DNA of 64,000 nt, taken from Pseudothermotoga thermarum DSM 5069. Its GTDB lineage: Bacteria > Thermotogota > Thermotogae > Thermotogales > DSM-5069. A program made the translations under genes and the position numbers. This document shows, piece by piece, positions 43,771-51,452 of the stretch. Numbering within the stretch: position 1 is the stretch's first letter; every line of letters starts with the position of its first letter. The notes under the pieces were generated by a model. That model had not been told where the DNA came from. It worked only from the letters and a program-made list of their open reading frames with translations, and made no database searches. Where the stretch lies: assembly GCF_000217815.1 (NCBI RefSeq), contig NC_015707.1, forward strand, positions 1,042,014-1,106,013, written 5' to 3'.

Positions 43771-44452
43771 TAATATCCAGCGAATATAGCGATGCCTCCT
43801 CGAGTTCCCTATACCATCCCATCGTGTAGATACATTCTTTGGAGAACTTTAAAGCAATCAGTGGATGTTTGTTTTTAATATACCAAGCAGCGTTGTTTAA
43901 AGCTGCAATCATCGCGGTTGGATGAGGAATTTTGTTAGCAATTTTATAGGCTTGAACAAGTTCATGTAGTGCCATCGATATCTTGCTCTCGCGATAATAC
44001 TTCCTTGCTTGAGCTATTTTGATGAAAACCACTGCCGAAGGATCTTCAAAGTATTTTCTTCCCCACGTTCGAATATAGGTTTTTGTTTTTCCGTCATAGA
44101 AGTTATTCGTGACAATTGTGATTATCAGCTTTCTCGCAATCGGAGGAATGTTTGAAAAATTGTCTTTCAGCTCACGCAACAGTTTCTCCGTTTTATCGTT
44201 GCCAGTTCGAATCAATACAGATAACTTTTTTGCAAGAAGAAGATATTTGATTGTGAGCGAGCGTGCATATCTGAGTCCTTTTTCCACAGTTTGTATGCTT
44301 TTTTCAACATCATCCTTCCAATCGCTCACAACAGTTTTCAGAAAGTATTGTTCATCCCTTTCGGAAAATTTGACTCCATATATGACTAACGGTTTAGCGT
44401 AATAACCATGTTTAAAAAGAACCTTTAAAACCTGCTGAAACAACTTACTCAC
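43703..44452 (-). CDS. TPR-like helical protein
   Basis: About 249 residues, nearly all helical. The C-terminal half has TPR-like helix pairs (ARKYYRESKISMALHELVQAYKIANKI and AALNNAAWYIKNKHPLIALKFSKECIYTMG). No catalytic motif. GTG 44452 is chosen because AGGGGGAAA lies about 9 bases upstream; an in-frame TTG 44491 is weaker. Its end overlaps the HTH gene by up to 68 bases. TPR-plus-HTH pairs often sense peptides or proteins, so a link with the divergent exporter is possible but not shown. Confidence 0.6.
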   Translation of the reverse strand: MSKLFQQVLKVLFKHGYYAKPLVIYGVKFSERDEQYFLKTVVSDWKDDVEKSIQTVEKGLRYARSLTIKYLLLAKKLSVLIRTGNDKTEKLLRELKDNFSNIPPIARKLIITIVTNNFYDGKTKTYIRTWGRKYFEDPSAVVFIKIAQARKYYRESKISMALHELVQAYKIANKIPHPTAMIAALNNAAWYIKNKHPLIALKFSKECIYTMGWYRELEEASLYSLDINDTVRTDWGFLSNVSDCRDNAF

Positions 44453-44541
44453 GGATCTTTCCCCCTGTGATGTTATTACGACGGAGAACAAATATGTTGT
44501 TACTGAATAAATTATAGTGAAATCAAAAGTAGAATAGACAG

Positions 44542-44613
44542 ATGTTTTTGAAACAACGATGTTTGATTTTCAGGTGTTTACTGGTATGCAGCAATAATGG
44601 AGTGATGAAATGA
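44542..44613 (+). other. Possible 23-residue cysteine-containing peptide ORF
   Basis: An ATG-to-TGA frame of 23 residues with cysteines at 7, 12 and 16, directly upstream of a peptide-type ABC exporter gene (44641). The position is attractive, but no Shine-Dalgarno site precedes it and short frames arise by chance. Listed only as a candidate. Confidence 0.15.
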
Positions 44614-44640
44614 TATAAAAAATATTAGGAGGTACTGATT

Positions 44641-46164
44641 ATGACGATTTCGTTTGAAAAATACGCTCAAAATCTCACAAAATTCGAGCGAAAGTACAAA
44701 AAACATTATCCACTACTATTTTTCATGAACTTCTTATTTCTAACAACAAACATTCTTACACCTTTGATCATCAAGGCACTGATTGATAACGTATTTCAAA
44801 ATCGTAATATTGTTGAAATTTTTCTTTTTGGCGGCTTGTACTTAGTAGTTCTCTTCCTTCAGTCCTTAGTTATGTATAGGATGAATTACTCTGCGTTCAA
44901 GCACTTGATTAACAAATCACAAGTAAAAGAATCAAAAAGTCTTTTTGCAAAAATACTGGCTTTACCATTTCGAGACCCGAATACTCAAAACGCAAACAAT
45001 TACCTATCGGTTTTTTTGAGGGATATACCGAAAGCAACAACAGGGGTGTATCTTGGAAAATTGCAGTTTCTGTTTAACTTGATTTTCTTTATCGCTCTTC
45101 TTTGTATACTATTTATCCTCAGCATGAAATTAACTATTCTTGTTATTGCCAGTGCTTTATTGTTTTACTTTTCAACAAGGTTTATAAAGAAAATCGTAAT
45201 CAGCTGTTCTGCGAAAGACAGAGAAGATTACCAATTGTTCTTGAAAAGATTCAAAGAAATCTTTGAGGGAATGTATACTTTAAAGCAATATCCTGACTCA
45301 AAAGTCACCGAAAAATTTGCCGATTTGAGTGCAAAAAGATGGATCAAATCAAATTTGAGACTGAGAATATCGAATGAATTATCCAATAGGAACATTGAAA
45401 TAAACAAAGAAATTGGCAAAGCTTTAGTGATTTCGATGGGTATCTACTTGCTTTTAAAAGGTGAAGTAACCGTCGGAACGCTTGCAGCGTATCAATTGTA
45501 CATGACATGGGTATACGATTCAATACGAATGATGATCACAGGTTTGATGATGTTCTTTTCCAGCTTACCCAACTGGGAAAGTTTTATGAAAATTTTCTCA
45601 AATCCTTCTGAGAAAACGGGAAACCAAATTCTACACAGTTTCCAAAGCCTAAAACTTGAAAACGTTGAATTCAGATACAACGACCTCAAAGTCCTTAACG
45701 GAGTCACAATTGAGATAACCGCAGGCGAAAGACTTGCGATAGTAGGCGGTTCAGGTGAAGGCAAAAGTACGTTGGTATCGCTTTTCAACGGATTTCTAAC
45801 CTCTTCAAGTGGTAAAGTACTCATTAATGATATTCCGATCGATGAATATTCACTTTCGTCAATTCGAAGAAAGATTCTCGTTGTTCGTCAAAACGATTAT
45901 CTTTTTGACACGTCAATAAAAAACAACATTACCTTGTTTGAGGACTATTCACAAGAACAGATAGAAAGAGTTTTGAAGGTGTGTGAATGTGATTTTGTTT
46001 ACCAATTAGAAGATGGGATAGATACGGTGGTTGGGGAAAGAGGAGCGAGGCTATCTGAGGGGCAGAAGCAGAGGATAGTACTTGCAAGAGCTTTGATACG
46101 GAAGCCAGAAGTATTGGTTTTGGATGAAGCAACATCTGCAATAGACAGTGGAGACTTAGGGTGA
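44641..46164 (+). pseudogene. ABC exporter, 5' part, cut by IS256-type insertion
   Basis: A half-size exporter with N-terminal membrane domain (six helices in about residues 20-300) and an ATPase: Walker A GGSGEGKST, signature LSEGQKQR, Walker B VLVLDEATSAID. The frame enters the insertion element after codon 503 and ends in four foreign residues, so the H-loop and C-terminus are lost. ATG 44641 follows AGGAGGTACTGATT. Substrate unknown; peptide or drug export is usual for the family. Removing the element and one target copy restores a continuous 570-residue protein. Confidence 0.88.
46142..46150. repeat. Left target-site duplication of the insertion sequence
   Basis: TAGACAGTG, repeated exactly at 47462-47470 on the other side. 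The exporter reading frame crosses from here to the right copy as ATA-GAC-AGT-GAA-GCA when the element is removed. Confidence 0.88.
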
Positions 46165-47462
46165 ATTTTGTGTCTGGACAAAATACCTCAGTTGAAACAT
46201 CTGGTTCAGCTCATACATACATCCCTTTACCCTCATTATCCCGTTCCTCCATTTTGTCTCCCTCAGGTTCTTCCTGTGCAAATACACGCTTAACTCCAAT
46301 AGCTCAACACTCCCAAAATATCCCCCACTTTTTATCCTTACTCGCTCTATCTTGCTGTTTATGCTCTCCACCGCATTCGTCGTGTATATGTATCCCCTCA
46401 ATTCCTCAGGATATTTCGTATATGCCACGTATTTCTCTTTCTTACCCTCCAAATATCTCACAAAACTCGGATACTCCTCTTTGTACTTCTCAAGCAGCTT
46501 CCCCATCTTCCCTAATGCCTCTTCATAGCTGAGTTTCTTCAATTCGTCCAACCCTTCCTTGAACCCCTTCGCATCCTCTCGCTTCATTTGCCTATCCGCA
46601 TTCCTCTTCAAATGCTTCACACAAAGCTGGTGATCCGCTAATGGATATACCATCCTTATTATCTCCCCTAATCCACTTAAATCGTCGCTTACTACTACCA
46701 TCACCCTCTTCAAGCCACGTCTCACCAAATCCTCAAATACCTTCCCCCATTCCACCCTGCTCTCCTTACCCAAATACGTGTACAAACCGTATATGTCCTT
46801 CTTCCCCTCCATGTCTATCCCCAATACTATGTAACATACCCCATACCTTACTTTCCCTTCTTCCCTTATCTCACTGTGGTAACCATCTATTATTAGCGCA
46901 AATGCCTCACTCGGTAGCTCCCTCTCCTTGAACCATCTCAATTCTTCCTTCAACCCTTCCTTTATCCTCTCAAGCTCCTTCTCCGAGTATGGTAACCCTA
47001 ACCTCTTCAAAACACTCATTATCTCAGACTCCGAAAACCCACTCGCTATCATCGATTCCAATAACTTAACATACGATTCGTCCAGCCTCTTGTACTTTTC
47101 CTTCAATAAATGTGGCCTAAAACCGCCTTTCCTCGTCCTCGGTACTTCAAGTTCCAAAATTCCATACGTGCTGTAAAGATCCCTTTCATACTTCCCGTTC
47201 CCTTTGTCCCCTTCCTCAGTCTCAAGATATATCTTTCTCTCTGAAAGCATTATCGTGTTCAAAAGCCTTTCAAACAAATCTGCAAGTGTTTCCCTTTGCT
47301 TTTGATCAGAATCATCCGCATATTCCTTAAGCAACATCTCTAAAGACCTTTTCTTGACTTGTTCAAAGTATTCCCTGTCTTCCAGAAATTTGTTCGACAT
47401 GCCCGACACCTCCTTATTGTACAATAATCTTACCACCAGACACAAAATTATCCGAACTCCCT
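46151..47462 (-). mobile_element. IS256-family insertion sequence
   Basis: An element of about 1312 bp inserted in the ABC exporter gene. The ends are imperfect inverted repeats that share AATTTTGTGTCTGG, plus scattered outer matches over about 27 bp. It is flanked by direct repeats TAGACAGTG (46142-46150 and 47462-47470); one T is shared with the element end, so the target duplication is 8 or 9 bp, as expected for IS256. It carries one intact transposase gene, transcribed opposite to the exporter. Confidence 0.93.
46156..47400 (-). CDS. IS256-family transposase
   Basis: A 414-residue DDE transposase (Transposase_mut family). The three catalytic parts are FALIIDGYHSE (first Asp), VMVVVSDDLSGL (second Asp) and YTTNAVESINSKIERVRIKSGGYFG (Glu). 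The signature region LADHQLCVKHLKRN is also present. ATG 47400 gives MSNKFLEDREYF and lies 8 bases after AGGAGG; the frame is open 15 codons further upstream but without a ribosome site. The gene looks complete, so the element may still move. Confidence 0.93.
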   Translation of the reverse strand: MSNKFLEDREYFEQVKKRSLEMLLKEYADDSDQKQRETLADLFERLLNTIMLSERKIYLETEEGDKGNGKYERDLYSTYGILELEVPRTRKGGFRPHLLKEKYKRLDESYVKLLESMIASGFSESEIMSVLKRLGLPYSEKELERIKEGLKEELRWFKERELPSEAFALIIDGYHSEIREEGKVRYGVCYIVLGIDMEGKKDIYGLYTYLGKESRVEWGKVFEDLVRRGLKRVMVVVSDDLSGLGEIIRMVYPLADHQLCVKHLKRNADRQMKREDAKGFKEGLDELKKLSYEEALGKMGKLLEKYKEEYPSFVRYLEGKKEKYVAYTKYPEELRGYIYTTNAVESINSKIERVRIKSGGYFGSVELLELSVYLHRKNLRETKWRNGIMRVKGCMYELNQMFQLRYFVQTQNSP

Positions 47463-47470
47463 AGACAGTG

Positions 47471-47673
47471 AAGCAGAGGGAAGAATACTTGATAGGATAT
47501 TCAGCGAAGTGAAAACTATCATAATCATTTCGCATAGACTTTCAACGATTAAGAAGGCAACAAGAATAATCGTTCTTGATCAAGGTAGAATTGTTTGTGA
47601 GGATACTCATGAGAATCTTTTGAAAAACTGTGGGGTCTATAAGAAGGTTATGCAGAGACAACTAATAGATTAG
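47471..47673 (+). pseudogene. ABC exporter, 3' remnant after the insertion
   Basis: Continues the exporter frame: EAEGRILDRIFSEVKTIIIISHRLSTIKKATRIIVLDQGRIVCEDTHENLL, ending at TAG 47671. It holds the H-loop histidine (ISHRLSTI) missing from the 5' part. It has no start of its own and would not make a protein. Confidence 0.88.
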
Positions 47674-47707
47674 TTGTTTCATTTCTCTTTCAGAATAAGA
47701 CAAAAAA

Positions 47708-48472
47708 TCAAACCACAAGTTTGTCAAAGTCCTTCGGTACAAGAATCTCACCAGAAAAATGTTTTCGAGCACTTTGTACGAGGTTTTCCTCTTGCCCATC
47801 CAGTTCGTTGCCAAGATGAACAAGACAAAGCATTTTCACACCTGCTTGTTGGGCCATTCGAGCGGCATCCTCAACTGTGCTGTGTCCTTCTTTTGGTCCA
47901 GTTAAAAGTTCACTGCACGTTGCTTCGTGAATTAAAACAGTTGCCTGCTTTGCAAAATCAACTATGGTTTCACATGGCTGTGTATCGCTTGTGTACACAA
48001 CTAACGCATCATGGGAAGATATTTTCAATCCAATGTTTTTTATGGAATGACAAACTGGAAAACACTCAACGGTGATGAAGTCAGTATTGATCACTTGTTG
48101 TCTTTCACTAATCGGAACAACCTGTAAAGTAAAGCCAAGTTTTTCTTCGAAAAGATCGAACAAAGAAAGAAATTTCTCCAAAAAATCAAAGTATTCCCTT
48201 AAGATATAGACATACAGAGGTTTCTTTCTTCCACTCAGTCGGATCATCTCCAGAAAAGATGGCAAACCATAAACGTGATCAATATGCCGGTGTGTAATTA
48301 TCAAGTGATCAACTGTTTGCACAGGATCACATCCAGCCTTCAGGAGTTTGCCGAAAACGTTACCTGGACAGTCAATCAAGATATTATCAATTAACAAAGA
48401 GGTATTATCACGATTTGTTGAACTCACCGCCCCCGATGTTCCAAGGAAAACTATCCTCACAATCTTCACCAA
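47708..48472 (-). CDS. MBL-fold metallohydrolase, RNase Z-like
   Basis: About 254 residues of the metallo-beta-lactamase fold. The metal motif is ITHRHIDHVYGLPSF (HxHxDH) with later ligands in CHSIKN, YTSDTQP and EATC/GHST. The opening IVFLGTSGAVSSTNRDNTSLLI is shared with RNase Z, though the length is short and the flexible tRNA arm is not evident, so it may be another hydrolase. The start is uncertain (TTG 48472, GTG 48469 or GTG 48460); no Shine-Dalgarno site is seen and a TATAAT lies only 5 bases upstream of 48472. Confidence 0.75.
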   Translation of the reverse strand: MVKIVRIVFLGTSGAVSSTNRDNTSLLIDNILIDCPGNVFGKLLKAGCDPVQTVDHLIITHRHIDHVYGLPSFLEMIRLSGRKKPLYVYILREYFDFLEKFLSLFDLFEEKLGFTLQVVPISERQQVINTDFITVECFPVCHSIKNIGLKISSHDALVVYTSDTQPCETIVDFAKQATVLIHEATCSELLTGPKEGHSTVEDAARMAQQAGVKMLCLVHLGNELDGQEENLVQSARKHFSGEILVPKDFDKLVV

Positions 48473-48497
48473 GATGATTATACAACTGTTCTAAAAA

Positions 48498-48506
48498 TGT
48501 TATACT
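48498..48506 (+). promoter_or_regulatory. Extended -10 promoter for iolI-like gene
   Basis: TG-T-TATACT (48498-48506) in the 84-base divergent gap, 50 bases before the ATG. The -35 position holds only TTATAC, a weak match, so the extended TG would carry recognition. On the other strand TATAAT (48482-48477) may serve the MBL gene. Confidence 0.45.
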
Positions 48507-48556
48507 AATCACGAAGTTTAATGCTCATTATGCTAAAGCAAAAAGGGGGATTTTTG

Positions 48557-49360
48557 ATGACCCCCACCTTCAACGGTGCCACAACGATCAAAACAGATTT
48601 GTTAACAGATATCAGATGTGCAAGTCAAGCAGGTTTCAAAGCTTTGGAGATATGGAAAACCAAATTGTTGACAGAGCTAAAAGAAAGGGACATCGAATTC
48701 ATCGCAAAACAGTTTAAGGATTATTCAATACTTCCAAGTACTATCAACTCGGTCGAGCAATTTACCTTCTGTGAAGATTTTGAACAAAAAAAGAAGGAAT
48801 TTGAGCTGCTTTCCAAAATCGCAAGCAAAATTGGTGTTGAAACCATCATCGTTGTCCCTGGTTTTGTAAAAGCTATGCCGTCTGCAGAGGAAATAAAAGA
48901 AAAGACGAAAAAGGCTCTGAGGGAATTTTCTGATCTTGCGAAGTTGTACAACGTCAAGATAGGTTTTGAGTTTCTTGGATTTGAGAACTGTTCTGTGAAC
49001 AATCTTAAGATGGCCCTTGAAATAGTCGAATCACTTGATAGAGAAAACGTTGGTCTTGTGATTGATACCTTCCATTTCTTCACTGGCGGTTCATCCTTTG
49101 AAGATCTCAAGAGAACTCCCTCAGAGAGAATATTCGTTGTTCATGCGAATGATCTGCCACGATTAAACCACAAACCAAAAGACTCCGATCGAATTATGCC
49201 AGGAGATGGAATCCTGCCATTGAAAGAGTTTCTCACTGTTGTAAAACAAATTGGATACAAAGGTATAGTATCGGTTGAACTTTTCAACGAAAAATATTGG
49301 CAACTTGATCCGTGTCTTGTCGCCAAGGAAGCTTACCAAAAATTAACTCGTTTGCTTTAA
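48557..49360 (+). CDS. IolI-like inosose isomerase, TIM barrel
   Basis: About 267 residues of the xylose-isomerase-like barrel. It resembles Bacillus IolI (2-keto-myo-inositol isomerase) in its opening TFNGATTIKTDLLTDIRCASQAGFKALEIW, in VKIGFEFLGFENCSVNN, and in ENVGLVIDTFHFFTGGSS, with metal ligands Glu, Asp, His and a final Glu in GIVSVELF. Comparison is from memory. ATG 48557 is 7 bases after AGGGGG; upstream in-frame ATGs lack this site. The 3' end overlaps the convergent IclR gene by 18 bases. It would link inosose isomers to the iol operon. Confidence 0.72.
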   Translation: MTPTFNGATTIKTDLLTDIRCASQAGFKALEIWKTKLLTELKERDIEFIAKQFKDYSILPSTINSVEQFTFCEDFEQKKKEFELLSKIASKIGVETIIVVPGFVKAMPSAEEIKEKTKKALREFSDLAKLYNVKIGFEFLGFENCSVNNLKMALEIVESLDRENVGLVIDTFHFFTGGSSFEDLKRTPSERIFVVHANDLPRLNHKPKDSDRIMPGDGILPLKEFLTVVKQIGYKGIVSVELFNEKYWQLDPCLVAKEAYQKLTRLL

Positions 49361-50119
49361 AACATCTTCCTTTGCACCGAGACGTTTAGAGATTTCCTTG
49401 GCGGTTTTCATAACCTCCTGCGCTACAACTTTTATCAGTTGATCACTGAAAACGCTTGCAGCGCCAGTTACGCTTATTGCACCTATCACATTGCCTGTGT
49501 AATTAAAAACAGGAGCACCCACGCAAGCTATACCAGGTTCATTTTCTTCCATGTCCACCGCATAACCTTGTTTTCTGACTTTTTCAAGCTCTTCAAGTAA
49601 CTTTGATTTATCCGTTATCGTATTTGGGGTTTGCTTTGTCAAAGTAACATGACTTAAGTATTCTTGAAGTTCTTCCTTTGGCATAAAAGCCAAAATAGCT
49701 TTTCCAAAAGCGGTTGAATAAAGTCTCATTCGCATCCCAATCCTAGACACAGTTGGTATAGTTCTAGCACTTTCAACTTTATCGATATAAACTCCCTCAA
49801 AACCATCTTTTAGCGCAAAGTGTACAGTCATGCCTGTTCTTTCCATCAAATCGACGAGGAATGGATGAGCAATTTCCCCGACTTGAACGTTTCTAAGTAT
49901 AATGCTTCCAAGTTCCACGATTTTGTAAGAAGCATGGTATTTAAGAGAATATGGATCTTTTGAAAGATAACCGCATTTTGTAAGTGTTTCCAAATGTTTA
50001 TAAGCAGCAGGTGGGGTGATGTTCATATACTCGGCGACATCTTGAATTCTAGCCCCACCGTTTTTTGAAATTACATATTCTAAAATCTTCAAAGCTTTTT
50101 CAACAGAACCTATGGTCAT
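49343..50119 (-). CDS. IclR-family regulator of the KDG branch
   Basis: A 258-residue IclR protein: N-terminal winged HTH (IGSVEKALKILEYVISKNGGARIQDVAEYMNITPPAAYKHLETLTKCGYL) and C-terminal effector domain (GRTGMTVHFALKDGFEGVYIDKVES...YAVDMEENEPGIACVGAPVFNYTGNVIGAISVTG). ATG 50119 is 8 bases after GGAGG. It follows kdgK in the same transcript with 14 bases between, as with the KdgR-kdgK pairing in T. maritima. Likely effector: 2-keto-3-deoxygluconate or a related acid, inferred from context. Confidence 0.87.
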   Translation of the reverse strand: MTIGSVEKALKILEYVISKNGGARIQDVAEYMNITPPAAYKHLETLTKCGYLSKDPYSLKYHASYKIVELGSIILRNVQVGEIAHPFLVDLMERTGMTVHFALKDGFEGVYIDKVESARTIPTVSRIGMRMRLYSTAFGKAILAFMPKEELQEYLSHVTLTKQTPNTITDKSKLLEELEKVRKQGYAVDMEENEPGIACVGAPVFNYTGNVIGAISVTGAASVFSDQLIKVVAQEVMKTAKEISKRLGAKEDVLKQTS

Positions 50120-50133
50120 ATACGATACCTCCA

Positions 50134-51156
50134 TTATCTTTGTACTCTTCCTGCCCCTCCACCTTTCATAAGACTCAAAACTTCATCCACACTTACTTGG
50201 TTGAAATCGCCAATTATGGTGTGCTTTAGACAAGATGCCGCGACTGCAAACTCTAAAGCTTCTTGTGGCTTCATATTATTTATTAAACCATAAATTAGTC
50301 CAGCTGCAAACGAATCTCCTGCGCCAACACGATCAACGATGTAAATGGTGTAGTGTTTGCTGACCAAAAATTCGTCGTTAACAAGTAAAACGCCAGACCA
50401 ACCATTCACGTTGGCAGTGATACTCTCTCTCAAAGTTATCGCGACCATCTTGAAGCCAAATTGTTCCCTGAGTCTTCTTGCAACTTGTTCGTATCCTTTC
50501 AGACTGAGCTTTCCTTCCTGAACATTTGACTCATCGGCTTTTATTCCAAAAACTTTTTCGGCATCTTCTTCGTTTGCAAACAGGATATCAACGTATTTCA
50601 CCAACTGGCTCATGACTTGGTTTGCCTTTTGTGGACTCCAAAGTTTGGCTCTGTAGTTCAAATCACACGAGACAGTTAAACCTTTTTCCTTTGCTTTTTG
50701 AACTGCTTGTAGGCATGCTTGAGCAAGGTTATCACTCAAAGCAGGCGTTATTCCTGTGAAATGAAACCAGGATGCGTTTTCAAAAATTTTATCCCAGTCG
50801 TAATCCTCAGGTTTCGATAGGGCAAAAACAGAATTTGCTCTGTCGTATATCACCTTTGACGGTCTTTGAGAAAACCCAGTTTCAAGAAAATAAATTCCAA
50901 GTCTACCTTCTGCAAATTTTATGAAAGAGGTGTCAACACCGTATTGTCTTAAGGTTCGCAAAACTGCCAAACCAAACTCGTTGTTAGGTAGTTTAGTCAC
51001 AAAAGCTGCCGGAACACCAAAACTAGCGAGCGAAACGGCAACGTTTGCTTCCGCCCCTGCATAACTTACTTCAAAACTGTTGGCTTGAACAAAACGAACA
51101 TAACCAGGCGTAGCCAGCCTCATCATTATTTCACCAAAAGTCACAACTTTTGACAT
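50134..51156 (-). CDS. kdgK: KdgK, 2-keto-3-deoxygluconate kinase
   Basis: PfkB-family kinase of about 340 residues that makes 2-keto-3-deoxy-6-phosphogluconate, the entry to the lower Entner-Doudoroff route. The opening KVVTFGEIMMRLATPGYVRFVQANSFEVSYAGAEANVAVSLA and the ATP motif VDRVGAGDSFAAGLIYGL are typical. ATG 51156 lies 7 bases after AGGGGGTG, giving MSKVVTFGE; an upstream in-frame ATG (51231) is inside the promoter region and rejected. It would serve the mannonate stream coming from uxuB. Confidence 0.92.
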   Translation of the reverse strand: MSKVVTFGEIMMRLATPGYVRFVQANSFEVSYAGAEANVAVSLASFGVPAAFVTKLPNNEFGLAVLRTLRQYGVDTSFIKFAEGRLGIYFLETGFSQRPSKVIYDRANSVFALSKPEDYDWDKIFENASWFHFTGITPALSDNLAQACLQAVQKAKEKGLTVSCDLNYRAKLWSPQKANQVMSQLVKYVDILFANEEDAEKVFGIKADESNVQEGKLSLKGYEQVARRLREQFGFKMVAITLRESITANVNGWSGVLLVNDEFLVSKHYTIYIVDRVGAGDSFAAGLIYGLINNMKPQEALEFAVAASCLKHTIIGDFNQVSVDEVLSLMKGGGAGRVQR

Positions 51157-51190
51157 TTTCCACACCCCCTGATGAATTTCACCAAGATAA

Positions 51191-51218
51191 AGTTTACCAT
51201 CACAAAACAAATAGTCAA
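51191..51218 (-). promoter_or_regulatory. Promoter for kdgK-iclR
   Basis: On the minus strand TTGACT (51218-51213), 16 bases, TAAACT (51196-51191), about 35 bases before the kdgK start. The pattern is good for the housekeeping sigma factor. Confidence 0.6.
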
Positions 51219-51353
51219 ATTTATTTTCCAAAGGTTAAGCAGAAAACCTATAATAGCTCTAACTTTAAGCATGCATGCAGGGGTCATATAGAATTTACAA
51301 AAAGTCGGTGAGTTAAGAATCACTTAGAATTATTACTCACAGGAAAACAAAAC

Positions 51354-51383
51354 TTGACTTGAGAGTGTACGTCATGATAAAAT
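51354..51383 (+). promoter_or_regulatory. Promoter of the liv operon
   Basis: TTGACT (51354-51359), 18 bases, TAAAAT (51378-51383) with TG one base upstream (extended -10). It is the clearest promoter in the 296-base divergent gap between kdgK and livJ. The rest of that gap toward kdgK holds the kdgK promoter; no gene was seen in it. Confidence 0.65.
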
Positions 51384-51385
51384 GT

Positions 51386-51405
51386 TTAACGTACAAAAAC
51401 GTTAA
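51386..51405. promoter_or_regulatory. Palindromic operator candidate at the liv start
   Basis: TTAACGT, 6-base spacer, ACGTTAA: perfect 7-bp arms that cover the predicted transcription start. A repressor bound here would block the liv operon. The regulator is unknown. Confidence 0.55.
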
Positions 51406-51407
51406 TA

Positions 51408-51427
51408 GCTCACAAATCTTTGTGAGC
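51408..51427 (+). promoter_or_regulatory. Perfect 9-bp inverted repeat in the liv leader
   Basis: GCTCACAAA, TC, TTTGTGAGC. A 2-base loop makes an RNA hairpin strained, so a protein-binding palindrome is as likely. It lies 25 bases before the livJ ATG, just ahead of the ribosome site. Confidence 0.5.
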
Positions 51428-51452
51428 AAAAATCCTTCGAGGGGGTAGAAGC

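Noticed and set aside
44566-44604. 12-residue frame MFDFQVFTGMQQ before the exporter gene
   Set aside because: Too short, with no ribosome site, and it overlaps the slightly better 23-residue candidate in another frame.
51269-51278. GCATGCATGC palindrome between kdgK and livJ
   Set aside because: A short alternating self-complementary run, not placed at a promoter, and likely by chance.
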